Positions 1 through 10,285 of a DNA stretch of 64,000 nucleotides are shown piece after piece; within the stretch, counting starts at the first letter, position 1; each line of letters starts with the position of its first letter. Source of the DNA: Symbiodinium natans. Taxonomy: Eukaryota; Sar; Dinophyceae; Suessiales; Symbiodiniaceae. The stretch lies in NCBI GenBank assembly GCA_905221605.1, contig CAJNDS010001224.1:829556-893555 (forward strand). The letters run 5' to 3'. The position numbers and the translations under genes were made by a program. Under the pieces are notes generated by a model, which worked only from the letters and a program-made list of their open reading frames with translations, was not told where the DNA came from and made no database searches.

Positions 1-312
1 CCGGGAAGTCTTGTTGAACAAAGGCCCCCAGGCGTCCTTGTCCTTGCAGACCAGCTCGATCTGCTCTAGGGAGTACTCCGGCTTCCACTCCTGTACCTTC
101 TGACGGATCTCGCCGATCGTGGTCTCAGCCGTCACCGGCACAGCGAACATCCCGAGTGTGGTCAGCACCTTGACTTCGGGCACGTGGTCCTGGTCTCGCT
201 CAGCAATCTCAGCGGCACCCTTCTTGATGAGGCCACCCTTCTCATCCCAAATCTCACGGTCGGGCGCCGTGTTCTCCGTGAAGATGACTTCCTGCCCCTC
301 CTCTTCCGCCAT
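1..312 (-). CDS. small acidic protein, tandem copy 1 (cut by window edge)
   Basis: Starts at the ATG whose complement is 310-312 and runs off the left edge after about 104 codons. The sequence matches the complete copy at 826-1137 with no difference that I can see, so the missing end probably resembles residues 105-165 of that copy. It lies downstream of the complete copy on the same strand, separated by 327 bp. The spacer holds a T-rich tract followed by AG near 421-432 (minus strand TTTTTTGCAG), a possible 3' splice or trans-splice acceptor about 110 bp before the start. Product unknown; see the complete copy. Confidence 0.75.
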   Translation of the reverse strand, partial: MAEEEGQEVIFTENTAPDREIWDEKGGLIKKGAAEIAERDQDHVPEVKVLTTLGMFAVPVTAETTIGEIRQKVQEWKPEYSLEQIELVCKDKDAWGPLFNKTSR

Positions 313-639
313 GCCGACGAGTGTCTAGTCGGTGGACAGCACTTGAGTCACAAACGGGGCTGCGAGACAGCAACACACGTGGCTGCACACTTGCTCTAAC
401 ATGGCCACTGAGCACATGACCTGCAAAAAACACATGTCACTGACACTACGGCTAGAAACACGCCGGCAGACACGACCCAAGAAAGGCCCAGCAAGATCGC
501 GCCGCATGTTTTTTGAAACTGCTTGTTTGTAAAGCCGGTCTTCTGCCGCAGGTGGAGCTCGAAGAAGAAGACAGGAGACGAGTAAGATTTGATCAAGAAA
601 TACGTACTATGCAGAAGGCAAAGGCTAGTGAACCCCTGC

Positions 640-1137
640 TCAGATCGTGTGGCCCTGGAAGCTCCAATCGTCGCACTTGGACTCTTCCAGCATCTTCCAA
701 AACGTACTCTCCCATTCTCCGGTCTCTTCGTTCTTCTCCTTGATCCACAGGGCCACCTGCATCATGCGGCGGGGAATGTCCCAATCACTCCACAGTGACT
801 CAACGGTCTCGTCATCATCACGTGGCCGGGAAGTCTTGTTGAACAAAGGCCCCCAGGCGTCCTTGTCCTTGCAGACCAGCTCGATCTGCTCTAGGGAGTA
901 CTCCGGCTTCCACTCCTGTACCTTCTGACGGATCTCGCCGATCGTGGTCTCAGCCGTCACCGGCACAGCGAACATCCCGAGTGTGGTCAGCACCTTGACT
1001 TCGGGCACGTGGTCCTGGTCTCGCTCAGCAATCTCAGCGGCACCCTTCTTGATGAGGCCACCCTTCTCATCCCAAATCTCACGGTCGGGCGCCGTGTTCT
1101 CCGTGAAGATGACTTCCTGCCCCTCCTCTTCCGCCAT
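640..1137 (-). CDS. small acidic protein, tandem copy 2 (complete, 165 aa)
   Basis: Single uninterrupted reading frame from ATG at 1137 to TGA at 640-642. The N-terminal third is acidic (MAEEEGQEVIFTENTAPDRE). Residues about 48-135 (VLTTLGMFAVPVTAETTIGE onward) have the spacing of a beta-grasp, ubiquitin-like fold: a strand, a turn with TTIGEIRQKV helix, then later strands, but this is a fold-level impression and no family is recognised. No signal peptide or membrane segment. The reason to believe it is real is that the frame is intact and duplicated in tandem, as is common for dinoflagellate genes. A pyrimidine-rich CAG acceptor lies just upstream (about 1190). Function unknown. Confidence 0.75.
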   Translation of the reverse strand: MAEEEGQEVIFTENTAPDREIWDEKGGLIKKGAAEIAERDQDHVPEVKVLTTLGMFAVPVTAETTIGEIRQKVQEWKPEYSLEQIELVCKDKDAWGPLFNKTSRPRDDDETVESLWSDWDIPRRMMQVALWIKEKNEETGEWESTFWKMLEESKCDDWSFQGHTI

Positions 1138-1183
1138 GCCGACGAGTGTCTAGTCGGTGGACAGCACTTGAGTCATAAACGGG

Positions 1184-2250
1184 CCTCCCCTGCAGGACAA
1201 TACTCACTCAGATCGAGGATGGTAGTTACAAGTAGGGACTGACATCAGGGCCCCTAGAAATGGGTACAGGTATAGAACCAAGCAGTAGACTTTGCCAGAC
1301 CTTCCGAGGACCTGTCTAAAGCGGAACTCCCACTTGGAAGCCCTCTGGACTTAGTCAGTAGGGTTAGCAAGTTGGGTTATGGGGTTTCTGATACTTGGGG
1401 TTTTCTCGTACTAACTCACAAGGGCTTCCAAGCAATAACCCCATATCCATATGTATATATATATATATGGATATAAAGCCCACATAAACCTATATATATA
1501 TATATATCCCTCAATATATGTGTGTATATATATATATATAACAACAACTCCCCTATGACACAAGCCCCCTTGAGATGCCGGCGACCGGCTGCTGCGTGGT
1601 CGCCAGCTCCTCACTCCTGGCCGTGGTCTGGGGTTTAGAGCTTTAAGGGTCCCAGGGACCCCAATACCCCTTACTTGAGTGGTTTAGGGTTGAGGGTTTA
1701 GGAATAGTCCTTAAACTATGACAGGGTTCCTTATATGGTTTAAGGACTACTCCTTCATTGAGGGGTATTAGAGTCTCTGGGGTATATGAGCCCTGAACCA
1801 TAAGCCCAAGATGCCTCACCCTTGTAACGAAGGGCTTGGGCCTGTAGGCCTAGGGCCCAATATACCCTTTGCTTAAGGCACAGAGCTCTTTTTGTCCCCC
1901 ATTAAAGACAGAGGTAATTCTTGGATGCTCTGGGAACAACAAGTAGGTGAGTCTTGCGGGGAGGCCTTGAGAGGCTTATTGTGAGGTTCTGCTTTTTCTG
2001 CCTAAACCATAAACCCAAAAACCCTAAAACCTAAACCCTACATTGTCGGCCTCCCTCCTACATGGCTTGGGGCAACCCTAAGCCCCAAACCCAGGGACTC
2101 CAATAAATAGAGCAGGGTTCCTTAACCCTAAACCCTAAACCCTAATATTCCTTCCTTAAGGAATAGTGGAGTCTCTGGGAACCCTCAACACGAGGGTGGC
2201 TGAGGCCTTTCTCTTTCTAAGGATGGAATGGGGAGACCTTGCGAAATTAA
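1184..2250. other. intergenic stretch with AT microsatellite and short telomeric tracts
   Basis: No convincing coding sequence. Holds a TA-rich microsatellite (1448-1540) able to fold into hairpins, a palindromic element (1651-1781) and scattered CCCTAAA units. Confidence 0.6.
1651..1781. mobile_element. family C palindromic element, interrupted by telomeric repeats
   Basis: Ends are inverted: CCAGGGACCCCAATACCCCT on the left, AGGGGTATTAGAGTCTCTGG on the right. The core holds CCTTAAACTATGACAGGG/CCTTATATGGTTTAAGG. The left arm is broken by TTTAGGGTTGAGGGTTTAGG. The same family recurs many times in the window. Confidence 0.65.
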
Positions 2251-2253
2251 TTT

Positions 2254-2276
2254 GGGGGGGGGGGGGGGGGGGGGGG
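2254..2276 (+). repeat. poly-G run (23 nt)
   Basis: Uninterrupted G homopolymer, one of about twelve long G runs on this strand. Confidence 0.9.
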
Positions 2277-2290
2277 CAATTTGGCTCATG

Positions 2291-2389
2291 TTGGGATGTT
2301 CCCCAGTATAACAACATGAACAGGGATTCTAGTAGGGGGTACTAGAATCCCCACTATAAGGACTGTAAGTATAAGGGGGAACATCCCAA
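2291..2389. mobile_element. family B MITE with perfect 8-bp target duplication
   Basis: A 99-bp palindromic element starting TTGGGATGTTCCCC and ending GGGGGAACATCCCAA. It is flanked on both sides by GGCTCATG (2283-2290 and 2390-2397). Terminal inverted repeats plus an 8-bp duplication fit a non-autonomous hAT-type transposon. No coding capacity. Confidence 0.85.
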
Positions 2390-2903
2390 GGCTCATGCAC
2401 AGCGGCTGTAGAGCGGGAACTGATAGGCCTCCCCTTGGACGCAATGACACCCTTTCCTTCCTCCCCTTGTGTTCCACTCCACCCATGTGAGGACATGCAG
2501 TTGCTTTCGGTGTTGTTTCCCCAAATAGGGGGGACCCGTTGTCTACCCCAGATAGAGTAGAAGCCGTTAAATTACAAGAAAACCTAAAAGAGTATCCCTA
2601 TTTTCGGAAAGCCCTTCCTGGGTTTTCTCTTACAAGCAATCATCTTGTACACTTAACTACCCTGATGCCTGGGCCTTGTGGCAGGCATCAGCAGTCATGA
2701 GTCATGCCCTAATCCCTAAACCCTACACCCTAGCCCTAAATCAACAAACCTACAAGGATCTCAAAAAAACCAAAACACGTCCCACGGGCCTCCTCTCCAA
2801 AGCCTCCGTGATCTCGGAGACCTTTGAGGGCAAGGTAGAGCCTAGCGCCCCTAAACCCTACAGTACACTGTTAGGGTTAGGGTTGAATTAGGGTTTAGGT
2901 TTA

Positions 2904-3020
2904 CAGTAAAATTCCAAAAAGTTGGAACATCCTTATCCCCATACCCCAAAAAGGTATACGAAAGGGAATGCCAGCTCTAATCATTCCTAAACCCCTGTTC
3001 CAACTTTCTGGAGCTTACTG
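2904..3020. mobile_element. palindromic element, CAGTAA...GTTGGAACA ends
   Basis: Left end CAGTAAAATTCCAAAAAGTT is the near reverse complement of the right end CTTTCTGGAGCTTACTG. A diverged relative lies at about 34080-34200. Target duplication not clear. Confidence 0.6.
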
Positions 3021-3164
3021 CAAGTAAACCCTAAGAACTCTACCTTCAACTATAGTCTAAGGGTAGCTTTCACGGTCCCTCAGTATGGTCCCTTGCCTTC
3101 GGGTTCTGAAGTCTGGGTTTCTTGGGGTGTTTAGGGTATATTGGGGGGGTATAGTAATCCATAT

Positions 3165-3333
3165 CCTAAACCCTAAACCCTAAACCCTAAACCCTAAACC
3201 CTAAACCCTAAACCCTAAACCCTAAACCCTAAACCCTAAACCCTAAACCCTAAATCCTAAACCCTAAACCCTAAACCCTAAACCCTAAACCCTAAACCCT
3301 AAACCCTAAACCCTAAACCCTAAACCCTAAACC
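3165..3333 (-). repeat. CCCTAAA tract, about 24 units
   Basis: Almost perfect heptamer array with one variant (AAATCCT). It is internal to the window and flanked by unrelated sequence, so it is an interstitial telomeric tract. Confidence 0.95.
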
Positions 3334-3939
3334 CCAACCCCAACCCCTAGGCCTAAAACCCTTGCGGCACCCTGAGGGGCTCCTTAAAAAGGCTTGCCGT
3401 TCCACGCACCCTCGAGCCGCCGGCCCTGTCTTGCAAGTTGGAGATCTCTGACTTGAGGAACATAATCTCCTCCTTTCCGAGACTGTGCAGCAACTTTGAC
3501 TCTCAGGGTTTAAGGGTGGGGGGGGGGGGGTGTGCAGAGGTGCATATTTTAGGGAAGGCTCGCACTCCCAGCAGCCCTCCCTAGACCCTGCATCTTCACG
3601 TTCGGCTTGCCTCTGCCCCCCCCCACCCCCCCCCCGCGGTTCGTGGTGGCTGAAAGTTAGGGCGGGGAATACTATGGGGATGGGGGAGGGGGGTTTTAGG
3701 TTAGGGAATCTTCCTTAACCCTAAACTACTATTTGCTTCAGAACCCCCCGAAAAACATCTTCCTTTAACAAGGGTAGCATACAGGGATTAACATCTTTTC
3801 CTGTTTGGGATTCTTAAGCAAATTATCGTAAACCCCTAAACTCTTGACAGTGTGAAACCCGAAACCCTAAACCCTAAACCCTAATCCCCAATCCCCAAAC
3901 CCTAAACCCTAAACCGACAGTATGGGACTCCCGAGGGTT

Positions 3940-3999
3940 GAAGGCGGTTGTGGTTTTGCGGGGCGGCAGCTTGGCCTCCTGCCGCTTGTCCAGCAGGTC
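3940..3999 (-). CDS. exon-like island (DLLDKRQEAKLPPRK)
   Basis: After the acceptor ..CGCCAG the minus strand reads DLLDKRQEAKLPPRKTTTAF with codon-like GC bias, unlike the telomeric sequence on either side. Downstream boundary uncertain. Gene not identified; probably grouped with the islands at 4263, 5919 and 7186. Confidence 0.45.
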
Positions 4000-4262
4000 C
4001 TGGCGGGTGACGCGAAGCCCCCTAAACCCCGAACCTAAATCCTAAACCCTAAACCCTAAACCCTAAACCCTTAACCCTAACTAAACCCGCGCTTTAGGGT
4101 GTAAGACTTACGATCAGGCCACATCTCACAGAGCCCGAATCTTGGCAAAGGCTGGAACCCAGGCTCTGGGCATCAACCCCACATCCTAAACTCCAAACCC
4201 GCCCAAAGGACCCCTAAACCCTAAACCCTAAACTACCCTAAACCCCAGAAAGGCACGGATGC

Positions 4263-4314
4263 CCTGGTCCTTCTCGTCGGTCGCTGCTTCCGTGGTCGTT
4301 GCCGTCTCCAGCAC
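4263..4314 (-). CDS. exon-like island (VLETATTTEAATDEKDQ)
   Basis: Acceptor ..CTGAAG then 17 codons, ending CAG G before a GC donor. No stop in this frame. Sits between telomeric tracts. Unidentified. Confidence 0.45.
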
Positions 4315-4349
4315 CTTCAGAGACCCCAGAATCCCCCGAATTCAGCTTG

Positions 4350-4545
4350 GGGTTTAGGGTTTAGGGTTTAGGGTTTAGGGTTTAGGGTTTAGGGTTTAGG
4401 GTTCAGGGTTCCCCGAATTCAGCTTGAGGTTTAGGGTGTCCACCAAGGGTTTGGGGTTTAGGGTTTAGGCTTTAGGGTTTAGGGTTTAGGGTTTAGGGTT
4501 CAGGGTTCCCCGAATTCAGCTTGAGGTTTAGGGTGTCCAGGGTTT
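4350..4545 (+). repeat. TTTAGGG tracts with a duplicated 20-bp spacer
   Basis: Two TTTAGGG blocks separated by repeated text containing CCCCGAATTCAGCTTGAGG, which occurs after each block, so the tract plus spacer has itself been duplicated. Confidence 0.85.
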
Positions 4546-5918
4546 AGGGTTTTTGGGTCTAAGGTTTAGGGCCTTCCTGAATTCAGGGCTGTTCATCAAT
4601 CCCAGAGAGCTCCCTACCACTCGACTCACCTTTAACCATACAGGGATCCTTGCTCCGGCTCAACGGTATAGATGGCAAGGGCTATTGCGCTCTTTGGGGT
4701 CCTACTCGGATCCCAAAATACCCCTTCAGCTCCATGTAAGAAATATTCCTGAAGTAAGGGAGCATCAGATCAGACATCTATATTGGCAGCTGTCTTTAAC
4801 TTCGAGTCCCTTCTAGGGTTTAGGGTTTAGGGTTTAGGCGGTTTAGGGTATAGGGTTTAGGATTTAGGGTTTAGGGTTTAGGGTTAGTTTAGGGTTGTGG
4901 ATTTCGGGTGCAGGGCAAGAATTCCACACAAGTCTCCTGAAGTTACGACCCAAGCAGCTTCTGCACGAGCTGGGCCCGCTGGCGTAAATTTAGGGGTGGG
5001 GGGGGGGGGGGGGGGCCTCATACAACTAATGTCATAGGGAACATGTGGCTCGAGAGGGGCTGGAACCCATAAGACATTGAGCTCCAAAAGGGAGCCCCAG
5101 TAGAATCCCAAAAGCCTGTCGCGTCACGTGGCCTTTTCGCCCCTGCATTTCGTCTCGCGGCTGCTCATGTTCGACAGTCTTGCGGTTTAGGGTTTAGGGT
5201 TAGGGTTTAGGGTTGGGGTTTAGGGTTTAAGGGTCTTAGGGTTAAGGGGCTCTCGATCTCTGAAGCTCCAAAACGAAACCTTGGCGGCTCCACGTCAGCC
5301 CTTCTCACCCTAAACACTGAACCCTAAACCCTTTGTTCAATGAGGGCTCTCTCTCAAGTCCCTAAACCTGACACCCTAAACCCAAGATCCTCTCAGAGGC
5401 GACTCCGGCGATCATCCAGCAGGTCCTCGGAGCATTCCTGAATCGCTGTGGGCTCGGGGTTCAGGCGGATTAAGCACCCCCTAAATCCCGAAAAAAACCC
5501 AAAAAAACCCTTAAGCGCACACACACACACACACACACACTCTCTCCTCAGCCCCTAACAAAACCCCAAAACAACCTTTAAAAAAGCCACCTGCCAAACC
5601 CTCCAAGAACCCTGAAGAAAGACCTGCAAAGAACCCGAAGCCCGAGTTCAAAGAGTCTGAAGTGCCGAAGCCCTTCGAGCTTGGCGTTTAGGAACCAGAG
5701 ACTCCAATACTCGGGTTTGGGGTTTAGGGAGGTTTGGAGGAATATTTCCTTAAAGGGCCGAAAGGGGCTTCGAGCTTTGAGTTTCCAGGACTTGCAGGGC
5801 TTTGGATTAACCCTAAACCCGAAACCCTAAACCCTACACCTTAAACCCTAAACCCTAAACCCCAAATCCTAAACCCTAAACCCTAAACCCTAAACCAGCT
5901 CAGCTGCTCTGGCGATGC
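4546..5918. other. mixed telomeric and low-complexity stretch
   Basis: Contains a poly-G run at about 4998-5014, a CA/TC microsatellite at 5519-5546, and short GC-rich pieces around 5110-5180 and 5395-5460 that may be micro-exons on the minus strand but are too short to support. Confidence 0.5.
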
Positions 5919-5987
5919 CGTGCTGGCGCAGGATGTCGGCGCCCGAGCGGCCGCACTGCGCCACGTCCAGCACGACTTCCGCGCTGT
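5919..5987 (-). CDS. exon-like island (SAEVVLDVAQCGRSGADILR)
   Basis: Acceptor ..GCCCAG, then an open 69-bp frame reading SAEVVLDVAQCGRSGADILR and QH, ending CAC G before a GC donor. Strong protein-like composition flanked by CCCTAAA tracts. Gene not recognised. Confidence 0.55.
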
Positions 5988-6328
5988 CTGGGCATGCAGT
6001 TGGAATGAAGCAAAAGGCTTCGGTTTAGGGCTTGGGGTTTGGGATTTAGGGTTTAGGGTTTGGGGTTTAGGGTTTAGGGTTTAAAGCAGTTTCCTAATAG
6101 CCAGCCCGCTGGCGCATAGCTCATTACATGTCCGCATTGGCCTGCTCGCACAATCCGGAAACTTATTCTTGGTGTAGGTTGTTATGACAAACAACACATA
6201 GAGGATTCGTCGGAAATCTACAAACCCTAAACCCCAAACCATTCAAGGCGCTGAATTCGAAGCGAAGGAAAGCCGGGCGTTCCGCTTCCACAGCACCTGC
6301 CGCAACCCAGCGTAGGGTTTAGGGTTTC

Positions 6329-6352
6329 GTTCTACCGACTGAGCCCAGTCCA
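6329..6352 (-). pseudogene. possible tRNA 5' fragment (A-box) ending in telomeric repeat
   Basis: Minus strand reads GGGCTCAGTCGGTAGAACG, very like the D-arm/A-box of a eukaryotic tRNA gene, then passes directly into AAACCCTAAACCC. No anticodon arm or B-box follows, and the D-stem has one mismatch. At best a truncated remnant. Confidence 0.3.
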
Positions 6353-6981
6353 ATACCCTTCCCGAACCCTGTATATTTCAAGGCTTTGGGCTCTCTGGGT
6401 ACCCCTATGAAAAAACATACGTACATTGGACGTAAATGTGCACATAGCGTGCGCACAAACATCTGCAGAGTGCAAGATTTAACCCCTAGCCTACTCAGCG
6501 ACTCCGTAGCACTGTGGGCTCTGGAGTTGACATAAAAGTCTCGCCATGTCTCAACACCAGGGTTTACAACAGGGCGGGTTCAGTGTTCAGGGTTTAGGGC
6601 TTTAGGGCTTTTGAGTTTTGTTTATGCCGCCCACCAAACAGACCAGTCGCACTGCAGGGTAAGAACTTCGGGGACTCCAAAAGCAGCGGAACAGACCCGG
6701 AATCCAATCACAGGGCCAATCTGCATCCTCAAGATCGCTAACCATCCCTTCTGCCAACTGCATGCAATGCAGTGGCGTAGGCATATAGCAACTCGTTGAG
6801 CCACAGCATGAGGGTTCAGGGTTTAGGGTTTAGGGTTTAGGGTTTCGGGTTTCGGGTTTCGGGTTTAGGGTTTAGGGTTTAGGGTTTAGTGCTCAGGACT
6901 TGGGGTCGAGGGTGTCGAGCTTAAAGGTTCTGAGAACCTTGAATCTCGCTAGGCTTGCTGGAACCCAGGGCCCCTGTAAGG

Positions 6982-7170
6982 GTTAGGGTTTAGGGTTTAG
7001 GGTTTAGGGTTTAGGGTTTAGGGTTTAGGGTTTAGGGTTTAGGTTTTAGGGTTTAGGGTTTAGGGTTTAGGGTTTAGGGTTTAGGGTTTAGGCTTTAGGC
7101 TTTAGGGTTTAGGGTTTAGGGTTTAGGGTTTAGGGTTTAGGGTTTAGGGTTTAGGGTTTAGGGTTTAGGG
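6982..7170 (+). repeat. long TTTAGGG tract (about 26 units)
   Basis: Nearly perfect heptamers with two TTTAGGC variants. Confidence 0.95.
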
Positions 7171-7185
7171 TACAAGCTGAGGCGC

Positions 7186-7226
7186 CTAGTGCCAAACGCG
7201 TGAAGTCGTAGAGCTGCTTCAGGTTC
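7186..7226 (-). CDS. exon-like island (NLKQLYDFTRLAL)
   Basis: Acceptor ..GATAAG, then 41 bp encoding NLKQLYDFTRLAL with split codons at both ends and a GC donor. Located directly beside the 189-bp telomeric tract. Unidentified. Confidence 0.5.
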
Positions 7227-8428
7227 CTTATCTGGGTTAAGGGTTTTGGGTTTAGGGTTTAGGGTTTAGGGTCTAAGGTTTAGGGTGCACGCAGCACGCT
7301 CACTGGGGTTTGGGGTTTCGGGGTTTGGGGACTGGGACCAAAATCCCGTTTAGAAAGATACTTGAGTCAGAAGACCGATCCCTAAACCCTGAACCCTAAA
7401 CCCTAAACCCTAAACCCGAAGCCCTAAACCCGAAGCCCTAAACCCTGTGCAGTTTCCAGTTTGAGGCCGCTTCCTTAGCTAAGGGGCATCGCCCTGGACA
7501 CCACCACCACAACGACCAACATGAAACGTAAGCAGCATGGGTCGTTAGAAGTCAAAATGCTTTTCGCCCTGCCTATAAGGACCCCTAAACCCTGTAAACC
7601 ACAAAAAAAAACCTAAACCCTTATAAACCCTAAAACCCTAAAACCCTAAACCCTAAACCCTAAACTTCCAGGCGTCGTAGCGGTCTGGCTGGGCTCCGAG
7701 CTGCCTCGGGGGGGCGCACTGATGGAGTTGAGGGAACGAAGCCCTCGAAGGAACCATTTGCTTGCTTTTGGGGTTTAGGAGTTTAGGAGTTTCGGGTTTC
7801 GGGTTTAGGGTTTAGGGTTTAGGATTCTTACTTGGGATGCTTCCCCCTTATACTGACAGTCTTTAATCGGGATTATAGTCGGGGTACTATAACCCTTCTT
7901 TAAGAGTCCAAAACCTACCTGGGGGTTGCCCGAATTCGGGGCACCTTATTGGGGTCCTTATTCTAAGGGACTCCTTCTATTCGGGGGTATATATATATAT
8001 ATATATATATATTTGGGCCCCTTGTTATCGTAAACCTCCACCTTTTTTTGGCAGGTTGTTACTATAGAACCTGTTCTGGGAGTCTTAGGCAACCAACAAA
8101 AAATAAGCTTGGGGTTCTTAAGGTTTGCCTCAACATGGTGTTAGGGTTCAGGGTCTAGGGTGTAGGGTCTAGGGCAGGCCCTTGGGACTGTTTGTATGTT
8201 GCCTTCTTGGGCTGAATTTTGATGAATCTTGCTATTAGGGTTTGTTTAGGGAGTATCTTGTTGTTTGTCCAGTGGGTTGAAGGGGCCGGCCTAGCATGCT
8301 GACCTTATAACATGCCCTAAACACCTAAACCCTAAACCCTAAACCCCAACCTGTTTTAAGAGCATGACTCTTGCTGAGGAAGAGCTTTCAAGGAGGCTTT
8401 GAATGGCCAGCCCAGCAACTCTACCCTA
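7227..8428. other. telomeric tracts and TA microsatellite
   Basis: CCCTAAA units at 7380-7445 and 7625-7665, a truncated family B end near 7835, and a (TA)n run at 7989-8012. A GC-rich piece at 7670-7760 may be coding but no frame is convincing. Confidence 0.5.
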
Positions 8429-8624
8429 CTTGAAGGTTCAGGGGTAAAGTAGGGTTAATCACCCTGTGGGTGGCTGTCAAAATTACTATCCCTGTTGGGG
8501 TACCCTAAACATTAGGTTCCGTATTATAATAGGAATCCAAAAAGGGACCATAGTTTTGACAACCACCCATATGTAGATCTACCGTAATGGTAACCCTGCG
8601 TCTAACTCGCCATGAACCTCCAGG
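8429..8624. mobile_element. family A MITE carrying a nested element
   Basis: Outer ends CTTGAAGGTTC and GCCATGAACCTCCAGG are family A termini. The interior is split by a different inverted-repeat element (8467-8569), so insertion order is readable. Confidence 0.6.
8467..8569. mobile_element. nested 103-bp inverted-repeat element
   Basis: Left TGGGTGGCTGTCAAAATTAC mirrors the right end AGTTTTGACAACCACCCA, giving termini of about 27 bp with a few mismatches. No second copy noticed in the window. Confidence 0.6.
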
Positions 8625-8884
8625 TGCAGCACCCTCAGCTCTAAAAGCCCTGTAGAAGAAGCCCGGAGGTGGCTACTAAGTCATTTAGGGTTTAGGGTTT
8701 AGGGTTTAGGGTTTAGGGTTTAGGGTTTAGGGTAAGCCCATGTCCCAACCTGACCCCCTTGAACCAGGAGCTGTGGCAGATGCCTGGGAGTAAAACCCTA
8801 AACCCTTTCCCCTGAACTCTAAACCCTACACCCTAAGCCCTAAGCCCTAAGCCCTATACCGAGGTTGAGTTCAGTCCAGGGGTT

Positions 8885-8980
8885 TGGGGTTTAGGGTTTA
8901 GGGTTTAGGGTGTAGGGTGTAGGGTTTAGGGTTTAGGGTTTTGGGTTTAGGGTTTAGGGTTTAGGGTTTAGGGTTTAGGG
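8885..8980 (+). repeat. TTTAGGG tract
   Basis: About 13 heptamers with TGTAGGG variants. Confidence 0.9.
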
Positions 8981-9048
8981 CGATTCTTCCACCGGCCTGT
9001 GGGGTGCAACTGTACATGCGGGCAGCCGGATCTTTCAGGGTGGCCACA

Positions 9049-9180
9049 CTTGGAGGTTCATGGGAATTGGTAAGTGATTAACCCCAAAATGGGTTATAAG
9101 TATCGTTGCAATGTGGGGTTAACTATAGTTACCGTACTACTAATTATAACCCTACTTCGAACTACCCATGAACCTCCAAG
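9049..9180. mobile_element. family A MITE with CA/CA duplication
   Basis: Starts CTTGGAGGTTCATGGG, ends ACCCATGAACCTCCAAG, flanked by CA at 9047-9048 and 9181-9182. No coding capacity. Confidence 0.75.
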
Positions 9181-9545
9181 CATGCACACACATCGGCCCG
9201 TCACACGGCCTTGCAAGGGCTGTGCGCCCTCGTCAGGCCCCAGGGAACCCTTCAAAGCCCTAATGGTTTACAGCCTCCTTTCGCCCTAAACCCTAAATTC
9301 CGTGTTTGCCCTAATCCCTGACATACAAAACCCTATAGACCAACCCAACTCCTGCTTCGGTTTCCCCCCACCGGCCCACCGGTGCCCTCAATCCATGGCG
9401 CGGACGGTGAGGCCTTCGCGAGTGACCGGGCTTGCTCGGGCCCGACGCGACGCCTCCATGCGTTCCTGGGCGTAGGCCGGCCCGCCGGCCAGGAACTGCT
9501 CGATGCTGAGCCTGGGGGATGTGTGGAAACTAGGCCAGACAAGGG

Positions 9546-9640
9546 CTTGGTAGCCCAGCAAGCATGTTGTCATAAGGGTACCCGTTTTTGGCTGGTTTCT
9601 TTAAAACTATTAAGGGAACCCAGAACCAAAACGAGGGCCC
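9546..9640. mobile_element. family E element end
   Basis: GGCTTGGTAGCCCAGCAA, then TTGTCATAAGGGTACCC and TTAAGGGAACCCAGAACC. The same modules occur at 10051-10285 and 20431-20541. Confidence 0.5.
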
Positions 9641-10058
9641 AGAGGGAGATCAAGTCCGCGCCCGGGGGGGGTGTGGAAGCCTCATTGTGCTACAACCTAA
9701 ACACTTTTTTGAGCAACCCTAAACCCTAAACCCGAAACCCTAAACCCTACAAGGAATTCGGGGCGGGCTCAGGAGTCTCTAGGAGTGGAGGGATGATTTA
9801 GGGTGTAGTCCGGAAAAAAAAGCGCTTGCCACAGCGAACTATGCGATGTTCCCCGATGATCGAGGAATCCAAAAAAAGTGCCTCTTGCTGTTATGATCCT
9901 AACTGAAGAAACAAAAGGACTAAAATTCACTGGACATCCTGCTTCTCGTAGGCAGATCCTAGGAGCTGGGCGTGCTTGGGCAACTTGCTGGCCAGCCCGC
10001 CAGGGGCGCGGACTGCCCTGCGAACCATCCAGCGCGCCTCTTACAAGCCCAGTAATCA

Positions 10059-10285
10059 TATTGTAATAAGGGCACCCTCTTTTTTTGGGTTGGTCACTTT
10101 ATAAGGGAACCCTATTGTAATAAGGGCACGCGCTTTTTTGATTGGTTACTTTATAAGGGAGCCCTATTGTAGCAAGGGCACCTTTTTTTTCGTTGGTCAC
10201 TTTATAAGGGAACCCAGAACCACAAAAAAAGGGTGAAGGGTACCACTGGGCATCCACTGGGCTACCAAGGCCTTGTCCGCGTAGT
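10059..10285. mobile_element. family E element with three internal 52-54 bp repeats
   Basis: The unit ATTGTAATAAGGGCACC...TTTATAAGGGAACCC is repeated from 10059, 10113 and 10165. The right end GGGCTACCAAGGCC mirrors the left end seen at 9546. Its right part overlaps the 3' end of the oxygenase-like gene. Confidence 0.6.

Larger units (their letters stand above)
1..1183. repeat. 825-bp head-to-tail gene duplication
   Basis: Positions 1-358 repeat at 826-1183 with a single visible difference (c351 versus t1176), then identity stops abruptly. The repeat period is 825 bp and includes gene plus spacer. Divergence upstream of 1184 marks the 5' end of the array; the array continues off the left edge. 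Confidence 0.9.

Noticed and set aside
3165-3333. True chromosome end
   Set aside because: Heptamer tracts occur in both orientations through the whole window with genes on both sides.
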